Of a stretch of DNA of 64,000 nucleotides, positions 1-10,837 are shown piece after piece. The DNA lies in the NCBI GenBank assembly GCA_964017185.1, contig OZ024871.1, forward strand, positions 29,240,488 to 29,304,487. The letters are read 5' to 3'. Position 1 is the stretch's first letter; the number at the start of each line of letters is the position of its first letter. Source of the stretch: Rugalucina vietnamica (Eukaryota; Mollusca; Bivalvia; Lucinida; Lucinidae). The position numbers were made by a program, and so were the translations under genes. The notes under the pieces were generated by a model. It was not told the origin of the DNA and ran no database searches. It worked only from the letters and a program-made list of their open reading frames with translations.

Positions 1-69
1 AGTTCACTGTCGTTAGTACAACACTTGTAGTGTACAGAAGCCTGAAAAGAAATCACTTATTTTGCAGAC
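1..69 (+). other. 5' leader of the P450 gene with a splice-acceptor-like site
   Basis: The bases just before the P450 ATG read TTATTTTGCAG followed by AC and then the ATG. This resembles a 3' splice site with a short pyrimidine tract, so the 5' untranslated region may be interrupted by an intron whose first exon lies outside the window. A plain unspliced leader is equally possible. Confidence 0.35.
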
Positions 70-1605
70 ATGGATATCACAACTGCTTTATTATTTGTAG
101 TGACATTGTTCATTTGTGTGATAATATCCAAAACAATTAGGAAAGGTCGTGCTAAAGCATCGGGTGCGCAGTTGCCAGGACCAAAACCTCTACCAATCAT
201 CGGAAATGCCCTAGATGTTGATTTTGAATCGCTGCATCTAAGTCTTTTTGGTATGGTTAAAACATACGGTGCTCTTTTTCAGATCAAATTATTTGGTCAA
301 ACTGCTGTCGTAATAAATGACGTTGAACTAGTTAAAAAGGCATTTAGTAGTTCTACTTATGGTGATAACTTTAATAATCGACCGGACACTTTCTTTGGAA
401 AATATGTCTGTTTTGATTGCAGCGATATAGCATTTGCAAACATGAATAAAAAGACAATGATCAAGCGCAAAATGTTTCACAGAGCACTCAAGTTTTACGG
501 TGACGGAGTCGAACATTTCGAAGAAACTGCAAACGAAGAATTGGACAGACTTATGAAGGACTTGAGAAACACAGGTCAACAAGATTTTGATATGAGTGAT
601 ATTATAAAGAAGTCCTTCGCTAACACCACTTCTACTCTTATGACTGGAAAGCCTGCTGACAAGGATGATCCCGAAAGACTGTGGAAACTGATCGATATTA
701 CTAATCAATTAGTGGGTGGTTTGGGCTTTGTATTCGATTTTTTGCCGATCGTTAGACTACTCCCTGGAACGTTTGGAAATATGTATCGTGAAGCCGTTGT
801 GGCAAGAGATTTATTTTTGGATAAGTACTATTCAGCAGTTAGAGAGTCTACCAAAATAACAGATGATAGAGAACAAGACGAATCGGGGATGGTCAAAAGT
901 CTTATTCGTTTGGAAGACGAAATTAACAAACATACCAAAACAGAAATCATCACTGAAAATGACATGAAAGGTATCGTTTTAGACGTAGTTATTGCATCCA
1001 CTGATACAACTGCTTCTACCCTGATAAACGCTTTGGTTCTTCTGCTTACTCATCCAAAAGTGGCAAGGAAAATACAAAACGAGGTTGATGATGTCGTTGG
1101 GTCATCGAGAATGCCTCGGTTTTCGGACCGCGAGGCGATGCCTTACACTATGGCTACCGTATTGGAGGTATTACGGTATACTTCTTGTGCTGCGCCTTTG
1201 TCTCTTCCTCACCAAGCGTTTGATGACCAAAACTTCGAAGGGTATTTCATCGAAAGGAACAGCATCATCCTACCAAACCATTGGTTCATCCACCATGACC
1301 CAAAGCTCTGGGAAAATCCATGGGTGTTCGAGCCCGAACGCTTTTTGGACAGTGATGGGCTACTGTTCCAACCCGAACACCCGACACGTCGCAATCTACT
1401 CGCATTTTCAACAGGTCACAGGGAATGTCCCGGCGAAAATTTTGGGAAATCCAGGGTATTTCTTTATTTGGCAGCGATCCTTCAATCATTTGATATTATT
1501 CCCGCTTCTGATGGTAAGCTACCTAACACTGACCCGAGAGATTATCTTCTCGGGGCCGTTTTAAAGGTCAAACCACACTGTTGTCGAGCTGTTCCGAGAA
1601 TATGA
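70..1605 (+). CDS. Cytochrome P450, CYP2 clan (microsomal monooxygenase)
   Basis: Intact 511-residue reading frame without introns, the usual length for a microsomal P450. An N-terminal hydrophobic anchor (about residues 4-22) is followed by a basic stretch and the proline-rich hinge LPGPKPLPIIGN from residue 35. The I-helix reads ASTDTT (309-314), with Ser where most P450s have Gly. The K-helix ExxR is E366-R369 (EVLR), the PERF motif is E421-PERF-425, and the haem loop FSTGHRECPG puts the cysteine thiolate ligand at C453. These motifs predict an ER-membrane haem enzyme that takes electrons from NADPH-P450 reductase and oxidises a small lipophilic substrate. The overall pattern, including the haem loop with HRECPGE, fits the CYP2 clan (CYP1/2/17-like); the substrate cannot be told from sequence. 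Lack of introns could be lineage-specific or reflect an old retrocopy, but the frame shows no damage. Stop is followed by an AATAAA at 1850. Confidence 0.95.
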   Translation: MDITTALLFVVTLFICVIISKTIRKGRAKASGAQLPGPKPLPIIGNALDVDFESLHLSLFGMVKTYGALFQIKLFGQTAVVINDVELVKKAFSSSTYGDNFNNRPDTFFGKYVCFDCSDIAFANMNKKTMIKRKMFHRALKFYGDGVEHFEETANEELDRLMKDLRNTGQQDFDMSDIIKKSFANTTSTLMTGKPADKDDPERLWKLIDITNQLVGGLGFVFDFLPIVRLLPGTFGNMYREAVVARDLFLDKYYSAVRESTKITDDREQDESGMVKSLIRLEDEINKHTKTEIITENDMKGIVLDVVIASTDTTASTLINALVLLLTHPKVARKIQNEVDDVVGSSRMPRFSDREAMPYTMATVLEVLRYTSCAAPLSLPHQAFDDQNFEGYFIERNSIILPNHWFIHHDPKLWENPWVFEPERFLDSDGLLFQPEHPTRRNLLAFSTGHRECPGENFGKSRVFLYLAAILQSFDIIPASDGKLPNTDPRDYLLGAVLKVKPHCCRAVPRI

Positions 1606-1849
1606 TATGGGGATGAAAGTAGTTTATTCACAACGGATATTTACTGTTAAAAATTGGTTCAAAAGTTAAATACTTGTTCACATGATTTATAGAGAACTTT
1701 AAGATATTAGATTGCTTCTCGTCGTGTTTCGAGACATGTGTTTTACAGCTCGTTCATTGAATCCTATGGGTGTTGCGATTTTGGGCCTGTTTCAGACTGT
1801 TGTTGTTGAAAATTCCGTTATTTAAAGTTTCTGATTTTTCAGGATATCT

Positions 1850-1855
1850 AATAAA
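1850..1855 (+). promoter_or_regulatory. Poly(A) signal of the P450 gene
   Basis: AATAAA 245 bases after the P450 stop codon, the first canonical hexamer downstream. The bases between are AT-rich and hold no other ORF, as expected of a 3' UTR. Confidence 0.6.
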
Positions 1856-2167
1856 ACTATTAGCGGGTTTCTTGATGAAATTTCAGGGTACACATACTAG
1901 ACAACTAGATCGACTGTTGATCATTTTTCTGTAAATTATATTGTGGAAAATCAGTACTCATAAGCTTCCACAAAAGAATACCCTCATTCACAGTTTTTAT
2001 TAGTTTGGTTTTGTTCCTGTGTGCACAACTGACTGCGTACAAAAGTTTAAACATCACCTGTCCTTGTTCGTTTTTCTCAACCTTTCTATTATGTTGCAGC
2101 TGTTGTAATCTATTTGTACTTTAACTGTCCACACGGTCTCCCTTTTAATGTTTTACTGCTGCCAAAT

Positions 2168-3258
2168 GCGGCTCTAACGTGTACCCACAATCTATGTTTG
2201 AGCAAAAATATTAAAACATCAAAATGTTTCTGGTGAAATATATCGCATGGTCATGTTTTTATAATGAAATTATTCCGGCAGACACCTTATATACAAAATG
2301 AATGTACTGCGCGAGTCAACTCGAAAACGGTCCATTTTACCTGCGTGTGTTCGATATAAATTTCATATGAAATGACAAGTATAAGAAGGTACAAGCAGGC
2401 AATGATCAGGAAATGGCGCAACCAGAAAGAAACAACCACTCCACAAACCGAAGGGTGGGAAAAACTAAAATGACACTTAGGTACTTATACCAAGAAAACA
2501 TATCGTAAGCCGAGTGAGCAGCTATTCCACAATAGAAGTATCGCCTTGGAACGATCAGTAATATAAAATTACTAGGTGGCTTAATTCGGTTTTACAGGCG
2601 CCTAGCCTCATCCTCATCTTCTGCATTGGTTCACAACCGTTAGTTAGTTGTTTGGTCTTCGTAGTGAATCTCCAACTAGTCAATGAATCATCAAGGACAA
2701 ATGAATAAATCATGATAACCACCCTGATGAATCAAAAACGAGGACTCAACAGATTCAGTAAGCTGTCCGACGATTCGTTTTATCATAATATGACTTTTAA
2801 AATAAGATTTTGTCACCTTCAAAATGGTAATATTTTCAACGAAATTTTACATGTTGTTATGGACGTAGTAAATGACGTTTCGAGCCTTCGGCTCAGTGAA
2901 AATGAATAATGAACAGGCATTGGTGCAATCAGAAAGAAAGTCCCACCCCCAAAAAACGAGTTGGGAAAGGACAATCAGGTTCTAATACAATAAGACGAGG
3001 GAGCAGCTAATTCCAATTTGGTGGCCTATTAGTGCCTTTATGGCAATCGATCGAGAAACCGATGGACAAGGATGGCTTGCAAAGAAGAATTGCCAATTTA
3101 AAAAAATGAATTTAAAATGAGAACATCATTGAAACACGCCCATGCAATATACAGAATTTTTTTTTTGTTGTAAAAATGAAAATTTTCACTAGAAAAAACA
3201 ATAATATTTTTCTTATTTTTGCTCAAAACATAGATTGTGAGTACACGTTAGAACCGCC
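2168..3258. mobile_element. 1.1-kb inverted-repeat element
   Basis: The left end (CTAACGTGTACCCACAATCT then ATGTTTGAGCAAAAATA) recurs reverse-complemented at 3210-3258 (TTTTTGCTCAAAACATAG... ACGTTAGAACCGCC). The arms are about 45-50 bp. Fragments of the same terminus occur at 18113, 42779 and 46165. The interior carries two pieces (about 2385-2525 and 2905-3010) of another repeat that reappears inverted at 6780-6950 and 16735-16905. No coding capacity is seen, so it is a non-autonomous DNA element. Confidence 0.6.
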
Positions 3259-4328
3259 TCGACGAACCCCAGTTTTGACACATAAAAGTGGGGTTTAAGG
3301 GGGTATACATTTCACGGACATGTTTTCCTGATGATCTTTGCACAATGCGTCGTAACGATGATGTCATTTTCAACCAAACTTTCTAAAACATTTCCGTCGT
3401 TGTGATATGATTTGTTATTACATATTGTTATATTGTCTCCATTGCTGAATCAATAATCCATTATTCCGTTTGTTTCTTTTGATGGAACCGAAAACTGATT
3501 TTCTTATTGAAGATTTAAGATAAATTGGTTACCAACACAACAAATCTACGACTAAACATGTTAGTGCTCGAAGTATGTGATACATTCAAAGGCATTCAAT
3601 TAAGCCTTGGAGGCCGGTTGTTATCATGCCGGTATGATCCAGTCCAGCAGGTACTCTCGAAGACAGTTTTCTGCTTACAAAGACGAAGTTTTCTGTGAGA
3701 TGTTTTATGTCCGCCGAAATTATCACGAACGAAATTATTGTCAACCAAGATTACATTAGACTGGCAATGAAGACTGATATAAGATGGAAATATTGACTGT
3801 CAAGGATCTACTGGCAATTAAACACACACATACACACATACACACACACACTTCCTTAGTTTCTGTAATATCTGTCATTTGAAATTCTTTCCTTGCTTAT
3901 ATTATGTTTTATATGTTATACCCTTGCTTTGTTGCTCCTATGTGGGCTGAAAATTCGAAATAAAGATCTTATACTGATGGCTTGCCCCTTTTACATCAGC
4001 GCCTTCTCCATGATGTTTGGGGTGTTAATATTCAGTTTAATTTTTCACTTTAAAGATGAACCAAAAGAGAAAGGGTATTTGTTAAAATACTTAATAGCAT
4101 GTTATATTAAGAATGTTACATCTACATCATACATTTGAAAAATGAGCCGTGACACGAGAAAAAAACGGTATTTGGCGCTTTTGAAACTGGCCCACACAGC
4201 CACAGACAGAGACTAGAAATGGTGCAAGTAAGTGAAAGAAGATTGGTACTATCTGTGAAGGGCCTTATAAATAAGCTTTGACCAGCTGTTATTCTGATGA
4301 TCCAAAGAAATCTCATTACTTTTATTAA
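3259..4328. other. Intergenic DNA, short CA microsatellite, MITE fragment
   Basis: No gene recognised. A short imperfect CA tract sits at 3822-3852. From 4143 to about 4240 there is a worn fragment of the TGAGCC MITE family described at 4329-4565. Confidence 0.5.
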
Positions 4329-4565
4329 TGAGCCGCATCGTGAGAAAACCGGAATTTTGCCTATGCGAAAACAAAGGCGCAGATCAGCTTCGCGGTAACC
4401 GCGAAGCTGATCAGCGCCTTTGTTTTCGCCACTCGGATAGTACAATTCCTCTTCTTCTTAAATCCGAAATTTCAAGCTGCTAGCCCTTGTCTGTAACTGT
4501 ACAGGCCGGTTTGTGTCGGACCTGGTCGGAAACCCCGAAGACCGGTTTTCTTGCGTCGCGGCTCA
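4329..4565. mobile_element. TGAGCC-family palindromic MITE, copy 1
   Basis: 237 bp from TGAGCCGC to GCGGCTCA, with terminal inverted repeats that continue as GTGAGAAAACC / GGTTTTCTTGC. The centre is a near-perfect palindrome (GATCAGCTTCGCGG around a GGTAACC core, flanked by ACAAAGGCGC). It encodes nothing real; the palindrome produces spurious ORFs on both strands. Further copies: 4741-4974, 19189-19420, 19629-19865, 42088-42323, 44485-44717, 45233-45469, 51728-51947, 60497-60734, plus worn fragments. Confidence 0.8.
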
Positions 4566-4740
4566 TTTATATGCATGCCGGTAGCGACCTTTTACTTTAA
4601 TGAGGAAAAAGTTGTATAAGATGACATCACTGTTGTATGGGCCATTATGACATTCTTTTCAGATGAATAACTTTGAATCATTAAATACCAATCTCAGTTG
4701 CAGTATCGGGTTTTATGTTTTGTTGCTTGTTTGTATTAAA

Positions 4741-4974
4741 TGAGCCTTCGCATGAGATAACCCGAGTAATTTGCGTTCATCACTAGGTCTGACACAAACC
4801 GACCCGTACAGTTACAGGAAAAAGGCTAGAAGCTTGCAATTTTGAGAATAAGAGGGATTGTACTGTCCAAGGGGCGAAAACAAAGGCGCTGATCAGTTGT
4901 GCAGTTACTGCACAGCTGATTTGCGCCTTTGGTTTCGCATATGCATGTTGTTTGTTTTCTTACGCGGCGGCTCA
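4741..4974. mobile_element. TGAGCC-family MITE, copy 2
   Basis: TGAGCCTTCGCATGAGATAA at the left and GCGGCGGCTCA at the right. The central palindrome reads GCTGATCAGTTGTGCAGTTA, a diverged version of the TTCGCGG core of copy 1. Confidence 0.75.
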
Positions 4975-7373
4975 AACGTATTCTAAAAAAAGGAACACCC
5001 CGATATAAATAAACTTTTGCATTTTCGTAGCAACAAAACGTAACTGCGACATTGACGACATTCGTTAGGGCAATGATATTGTTTTCTATTTCGCATGTTT
5101 AGAGATACCTTATATTTTTGTTACTTAGTTCATACAATCAAGCCTATTATATTAGGCAGCCATCCATTCATACATTTGAGGCTTATTTTCACTTTAAATG
5201 GCAAAATTGAGTAGAAGCAATTTGATGTAGTAAACATATTCATTGATGCATGCCTGAAGTCATAGGGGTGGATGCCAAGTCTAGATTTGCTTTTTAAGGT
5301 CAGAAACTAGGTCAAAGTTCAACGAGTGCAGAAATTAAGAAAACGTATCCCAGCTGAACATACAAGTAAAATCAAGGCCAAAGAAAGTGGTTTGAATGCT
5401 AAAATTCGGTTTATTAACAATTAGACTGTACATTGAGGGTTTGAATATGTCAGATAATCAAGCATGTTTGTCTGAACCAAAGTTCAGAAGGTCAAAAGGT
5501 CAGTAAGTGCAATTTAGGATTTTTTCAGTGAAATATGCCAATGTTTTATTAGAATGTTCAAAAATCTTGGTCTAAAAGCCTTTCATGGTTGAATTACTTT
5601 CCATTTATTAAAACAAACACATAAGAGGCATCATTGAATAGATAGTTCAATCACAAGACATTTTCAAATTACATAATCATTTGCGTAATTACACATTTGC
5701 AAAAAAAAGTGAATTTCTTTAATACATTTCGGCATGAAGCCTAGATGACTACAGAATTTATTTCCACAGACATAACTACATATGAGTATCTTAATATAAA
5801 ATCCTTGAGTAATTCAAGATGGCCACCAAATTCGAGATGGCCGCCAAAATTCAAGACGTACGACCTAAAGGGGTTTTGATAGAAATTCTTACATATACAT
5901 GTATTATAGGATGACATTTAGTGTGGGTATATATATATAAAGCCTATATATTTCACCAATATGCAACAAGAGAAAATAAACTTAATCAAAATGGCTGCCA
6001 AAATCCTAGGTGGCTATCGAAAACCAGGTACATTTAGTGTATTTGAGTAAACAGTTGATGGCCGTCTACATTTGGATAGGAGAATGTATGTTTAATTCCT
6101 TACATTTTTATGCCTGAATATTTTAAAGGTATGAATATAGAATGCAGGCAGACAAATGGTAGGGTGAGATGGGGTAAGGTAGGATAGGGCAAGGTATGGG
6201 CGGCATGTGGTAAGGAAGTCACATGGTGTGGCGTTTCAAAACTAATGGGTATGTGTAGATACTATAGTAGAGGTCAGTACAGTGGGATTAGATAGTGGTA
6301 TAGTAGGGAGGGCAAACGGTAATAGTGTGGAAATGAAGATTTGGTTCAGTTTGGTCATGGCTTGATGTTCCAGTCAACATTTTTTCAGCCACGTTGTGAT
6401 AGAGGCAACAGTTTCTGATTATTACCTAAGAATATGAGGAGCTTAGTGTCTTGCTTAAGGACACTACAATGAGAATAAATGCTTTAAATCCATGGCCTGT
6501 TTCTGTCCTTCTAGGCTACCACACACCCCTGGAGTAGGTTAGGGTAGGTTAAGGAAGGGTGGGTTGGGATAGTGTTAATATATGTCTAAAAGTGTTACTG
6601 ATTTATCATCTTTTGCTCAGGCTGAGGCTCGAACCACGTCCTCTTGCCTGCTGAACAAACACTCTTCAACACCGCAAGGCAGTTCAAGTGTTATTTTACT
6701 TAAAATGACTGTCATGGCGTTGAATATTTGTGCTGTATGCACCTTATGTACGTTTTCATATTTTTAGTTAAATTCAGGCAACTGAGTGGCCACCTATTGG
6801 GAAAATAGCTGCTCATTCGGCTTACGATATGTTTTCACAAGTACCTATTTGTTAATTTAGTTTTCCCCACCTCGGTTTTTGGAGTAGGGATCTCTTTCTG
6901 ATTGCCCCTTTTCCTGATCATTGCCTACTTTTACCTTTACATACTACATTCCGCTTCTATTTTAGAATTGACCACGAATCTTTTTTTAAAATTCTACAAA
7001 TCTGCTCTTGACATTGATGCGCTCCTATCCATCTGCCATCCTGGTGTCGTATTGTCAGTTTGACGTTTCACCAGTAAACTATTCTGTTTCTGATCAGATG
7101 GGACATTTTATGTTGGACACCAAATCTATATTAAGGTAAAAATGCTAATCTTCTTTATTTATGGGTACATTTAGAGAAAGGTGGGGTACAACAGGGTTGG
7201 GGTGGGAGGGTGATGGTAGGATTTCCATCATCTGGTACCTGTGTACAAAAATGGGTGGGTTAGAAATGGGTTGCGGTCGTAGGGTCACCGTCACAATTGA
7301 GTGCGGACTATCTTTCCTAACTTTATAAGAAATAAAAAAAAATAAATAAAATGTTTCTTTGTGGCAATAAATG

Positions 7374-7809
7374 GAATAAAATTAAAACTGAGATCCTTTA
7401 AGAGCAGTGAACACATTAATGAGAAAGGGAATGGGCCATACCGCGGTTTCGACTATTAAAGTCTCGTCAGTGACCCTAGATTTGGCAACATGGAGCCAAA
7501 GAGAATTACTATAAGTTTTCAACTTTCAACAGGGTAGTCGATACAAAGACTAGTATTATCTAAATGGGACCAAATAAGTTAAAACTATTGGTTAGAAAAT
7601 GATTCTTAACCGATTATAAATTTCTGATTTCTCAGAATATCCTCGCTGATCTCAAAGGACCAAAAAGAAAATATAACCTGCACTATGGATGATGTACGGG
7701 GAGACTTTTTAGGGCCGCCACACGGCACAACACCAGCTGCAGTAATAGCAAATAAAATTAAAACTGAGATCCTTTAAGAGCAGTGAACACATTAATGAGA
7801 AAGGGAATG
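7374..7809. repeat. 59-bp direct repeats flanking 318 bp
   Basis: The segment running from AATAAAATTAAAACTGAG through GAGAAAGGGAATG is present at 7374-7432 and again, apparently unchanged, at 7751-7809. Part of it (AACTGAGATCCTTTAAGAGC) also occurs at about 19580. The arrangement resembles a tiny element with long direct repeats or a local duplication. Confidence 0.55.
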
Positions 7810-8255
7810 AATCTGAATCTGAATAGTTGGAATACAAAAGACGATACAGTCATGCATTACACAATAGTAAATGTCAAAAGCCTTGTCCGCAACACTAAAT
7901 ATTGCATCATTCTTCTTCCCTTTCAATTGAAAACAAAACGGGGAAATTGTTGCACATATTGGTTGACAAAGAAATGGCTAAAACAAAGAAATCAGGATTG
8001 TATTGTGGAAAAATGCTTTGATGTACCCCTGAAATTTGGTATCCGTCAGTACTTCAAGCAATTGTTTCCACATTCTGGTACTCAAAAGCTTTAAAAAATG
8101 AAATATTTCCTTCAGTATGGAAATGTTTTTCTACCGATATCATCTTGTAGCAGCAGCCAGTGGCTGTAGATATGGGCAGGCATACTTATCGTGGTGTCTT
8201 CACATATGGGCTTGCAGTCTTCCGTGTGGAAAGTTTTCAGGACTGGTTTGTTTCA

Positions 8256-8790
8256 TTTGTGGCTTTGCGCCCCAGTCAGCAGCTATGGTCATGTTGGGAA
8301 GTTTCCTCCTTTTATGGCACCCAAGTCCAACATGGCCGTTCGTCTCTCACTAGTGAGAAATATTTATATTTCTTGACAATTTATGTGTGTCGATGAATTG
8401 TTTGATCGCTGATTAGGCATATTTTAGCTCTAAACTTTCGGTTGCAATCAGAGCAAGTTAATGTTGAAGAAATTGGTGATGGTCCATTTACTCTGGTTTG
8501 ACGCTTTATGCACTTTCTTTCAGCTTTACAGATTCGTTTTCTTCATGATGAATTGCTCCTGTACGCCTACATAAGGATGGCATGATATCCAAAATAAGTT
8601 TGACAATATAACCATCCAAGTAAACTCCTAAGGCTTATATGCACTGATGGTTTGACTTGATTTGAAAAACTCCAAGAAAGGTTCAGACCTTCTGAGCGGT
8701 TAACCAGTAATCAGATTATCAGTCAGTAGTGATAAGCTTTGCCTGTATGTACAAGCAATTCTCTTATTTTTCATGGCCCCATTGGCCTAG
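8256..8790 (+). mobile_element. SINE-like repeat (CCAGTCA core family)
   Basis: Contains CCCCAGTCAGCAGCTATGGT followed by CATGTTGGGA and then a tail with AGCGGTTAACCAGTAATCAG and AAGCTTTGCCTG. The same order of segments recurs at 39690-39990. The CCCAGTCAACA core also occurs in the tRNA-headed repeats at 49977 and 53030, which is why a V-SINE type family is suspected (inference from memory of molluscan SINEs). Confidence 0.5.
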
Positions 8791-9783
8791 AGCCCATATT
8801 CCTATGCGGAAACCCTTTGCAGAACTGTCCATCAATGCAGTACCACTGTTAGTTTGTACAACTTTTCCATTGTTGATGTTGTTGGGTTGTGTGTAATTCC
8901 TGAAGTACAGTATTCTACTTGTAGCCTCACAAAAATGTCTGATAGATTGATAGTGAATTTAACGGGTGGGTGGGGGTGGGTGGGTGACTTGCACATTACC
9001 CTACTTAGTCTCAAACGTTGACATGGAGTTTATACAACAAATCCGACCAAACAAATCCAGATAGGAGGCGATGGATACACTGATCGCTGAACAAAACCTA
9101 ATTTACAAATTTTTCCCTTCCTGTGCACTTAATGACCTTGAAATCTTGACCTTGTATGACATAAAATATCACATTGCAATACTTCTAAACCATTGATGAG
9201 CATTTTTTAATGTTTTCACATCATTTGACAGCTTTTATATTTTCAGAAACTCAGCACTGATTTTACTTAACATTTTCTTTAGAAATTTGCACTTACATGA
9301 CCTTTAACCTTTCAAGGGTATATGCTCAGTGCTCTTTTCAATTATAATATAAATGTTACATGTATAATAAATGTATACTGGGTAGTTTCAGCAAACTTTC
9401 AAGGAAAATAAAGGCAGGTTATTACACTGAATGGAGTTTTTGTGCATTATATTGCTATTTTGCACCTAGTTGACCTTTGACCTAATTCCAAGAACCAGGG
9501 TCATTTACAGACTTGGCATCCACCCCTATCTGTTATAGAATCTGTCTAGGAACATATTTAGCATGGATGCCAGCTTCTACCCCATTTTGCCATTTGAAGA
9601 TTTTTTTCATGGAATGGATAGCTGACTATATAAGAGTTTTGACGGAAGCTATGCAAGTCATTTTCTTACGATCAGACCAAAGTTTAATATACAGATAAAA
9701 GGCGTTTCTTTTTCGCATATTTGTTTGCTGTGACTATATTCACTTGGTTCATTAGTGATTGAGTTTTATCAAATTCAGTTGTG

Positions 9784-10578
9784 ATGGATAACGCTGATTT
9801 ATTCCGATACGTTTTGACTACAAAAACCAATATCTGACTATGAGTTTCGGTTTGAGACTGTTTTCTACAATGATGGAGGCTCATATTGTTACTGTAGATG
9901 TGCCTATGATCATGAATATTTTTCATACATATCAGAAAGTGGTGATATTGATTGGGAAAAGTGTGACTGCACACTGGTGCAGGCTATTAAGGACGGAAGA
10001 TGCCAACACGCTTCTAGAGCTACTAAGAAAAGGTATCTTTCCGAAACAAGGGTTAATGTTTTTCACATCGCAGCGGCTCTCGGTTCTGAGACTTTGTCGC
10101 AGCTATTATTATCAAGAGCGGAAGAAGGGATGGAATTGAAATCAGGAAATATTAAAAGTGGGTTGTTTTGCATGTATCCATATGGAGTTGCAGCATTGAG
10201 AGGTAACGCGAAAGCGGTACAATTGCTGTTTAAAGTTGTTGCAGTACGTAGCTCATTCATAAAACTGAACTGGTATTCATCAGGAACAAGTACAAATAAA
10301 TTCGTGTATGCGGTTGAAAAGGAACATAATATATTCCAAATAACAAATAGATCAGTACTTGAGGTTTGCATCGTTAAGGGACATAAAGCAATTGTGAAAA
10401 TGTTTCTAGAAAATGACTCATGTCAAGATTATGACGGGATAATATATGAACATTTATTCAAGTATAATCTAGCCGATATGCTGGTCACTGTTTTATCCCG
10501 CATCAAGTGCAATTTACAATCACAGTGCTACAAGATGAATGTGTACTTTGTGAACATGTCTATGGTTGTTATTGGAAG
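9784..10578 (+). pseudogene. Ankyrin-repeat/SOCS-box gene, exon 1 (frameshifted)
   Basis: Starts at ATG 9784 (MDNADLFRYVLTTKTNI) but runs into a stop at 9835. The coding signal then continues one frame over (DYEFRFETVFYNDGG..., ending CDCTLVQAIKDG). At about 9997 it shifts again into DANTLLELLRKGI, and at about 10050 it returns to the earlier frame with VNVFHIAAALGSETLSQLLL. Ankyrin-type helices are visible: HIAAALGSETLSQLLL, GVAALRGNAKAVQLLF and LEVCIVKGHKAIVKMFLEN. The exon ends at ATTGGAAG followed by a GTTATA donor (phase 2), which joins in frame to the exon at 13965. Three frameshifts in about 220 bp indicate a pseudogene unless the assembly is faulty. The Met-rich alternative frame from 9840 is part of this mosaic. 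Confidence 0.7.
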
Positions 10579-10837
10579 GTTATAACAATTGCAGAATTAG
10601 CTGTCATATACAAGGTACGGGATATTTTCAATAAATCAATACAGCTGCTATATGATGGTAGTTAGAGCCCCAGCCATCAGAAAAATGGTGATAGGTGGTC
10701 GGAAAGTAGCACAAATTTCATTCATACCCTCTTGTAGAGGAGCCCATTGGAAGCTTGAAAACCAATGTTTGGTCAATTTTAAGTCTTGCAAAAGTGTTGA
10801 AATTATGGGATGTATACTGCTACACATGACATTCTAT

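Larger units (their letters stand above)
5262..9529. mobile_element. 4.3-kb element bounded by inverted repeats
   Basis: ATAGGGGTGGATGCCAAGTC at 5262 is matched by its exact complement at 9509-9529. The similarity continues inward for about 70 bp with gaps (AGGTCAAAGTTCAAC versus AGGTCAAAGGTCAAC). No transposase was recognised inside. The interior includes GGTA/GGGTA-rich sequence (about 6150-6350 and 6535-6575), a repeat fragment (6780-6950), a 59-bp direct repeat (7374-7432 and 7751-7809) and a SINE-like stretch (about 8256-8790). No clear target-site duplication. It may be one large non-autonomous transposon, or two solo ends facing each other by chance. Confidence 0.5.

Noticed and set aside
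328..708. 126-aa antisense ORF and other frames inside the P450
   Set aside because: Shadows of the P450 frame, which carries all the family motifs.
4122..4445. 107-aa minus-strand ORF with GENKGADQLRGYREADLRLC
   Set aside because: It is the translation of the palindromic TGAGCC MITE. The same pseudo-protein appears at 19628, 42169 and 51643 wherever the MITE occurs.
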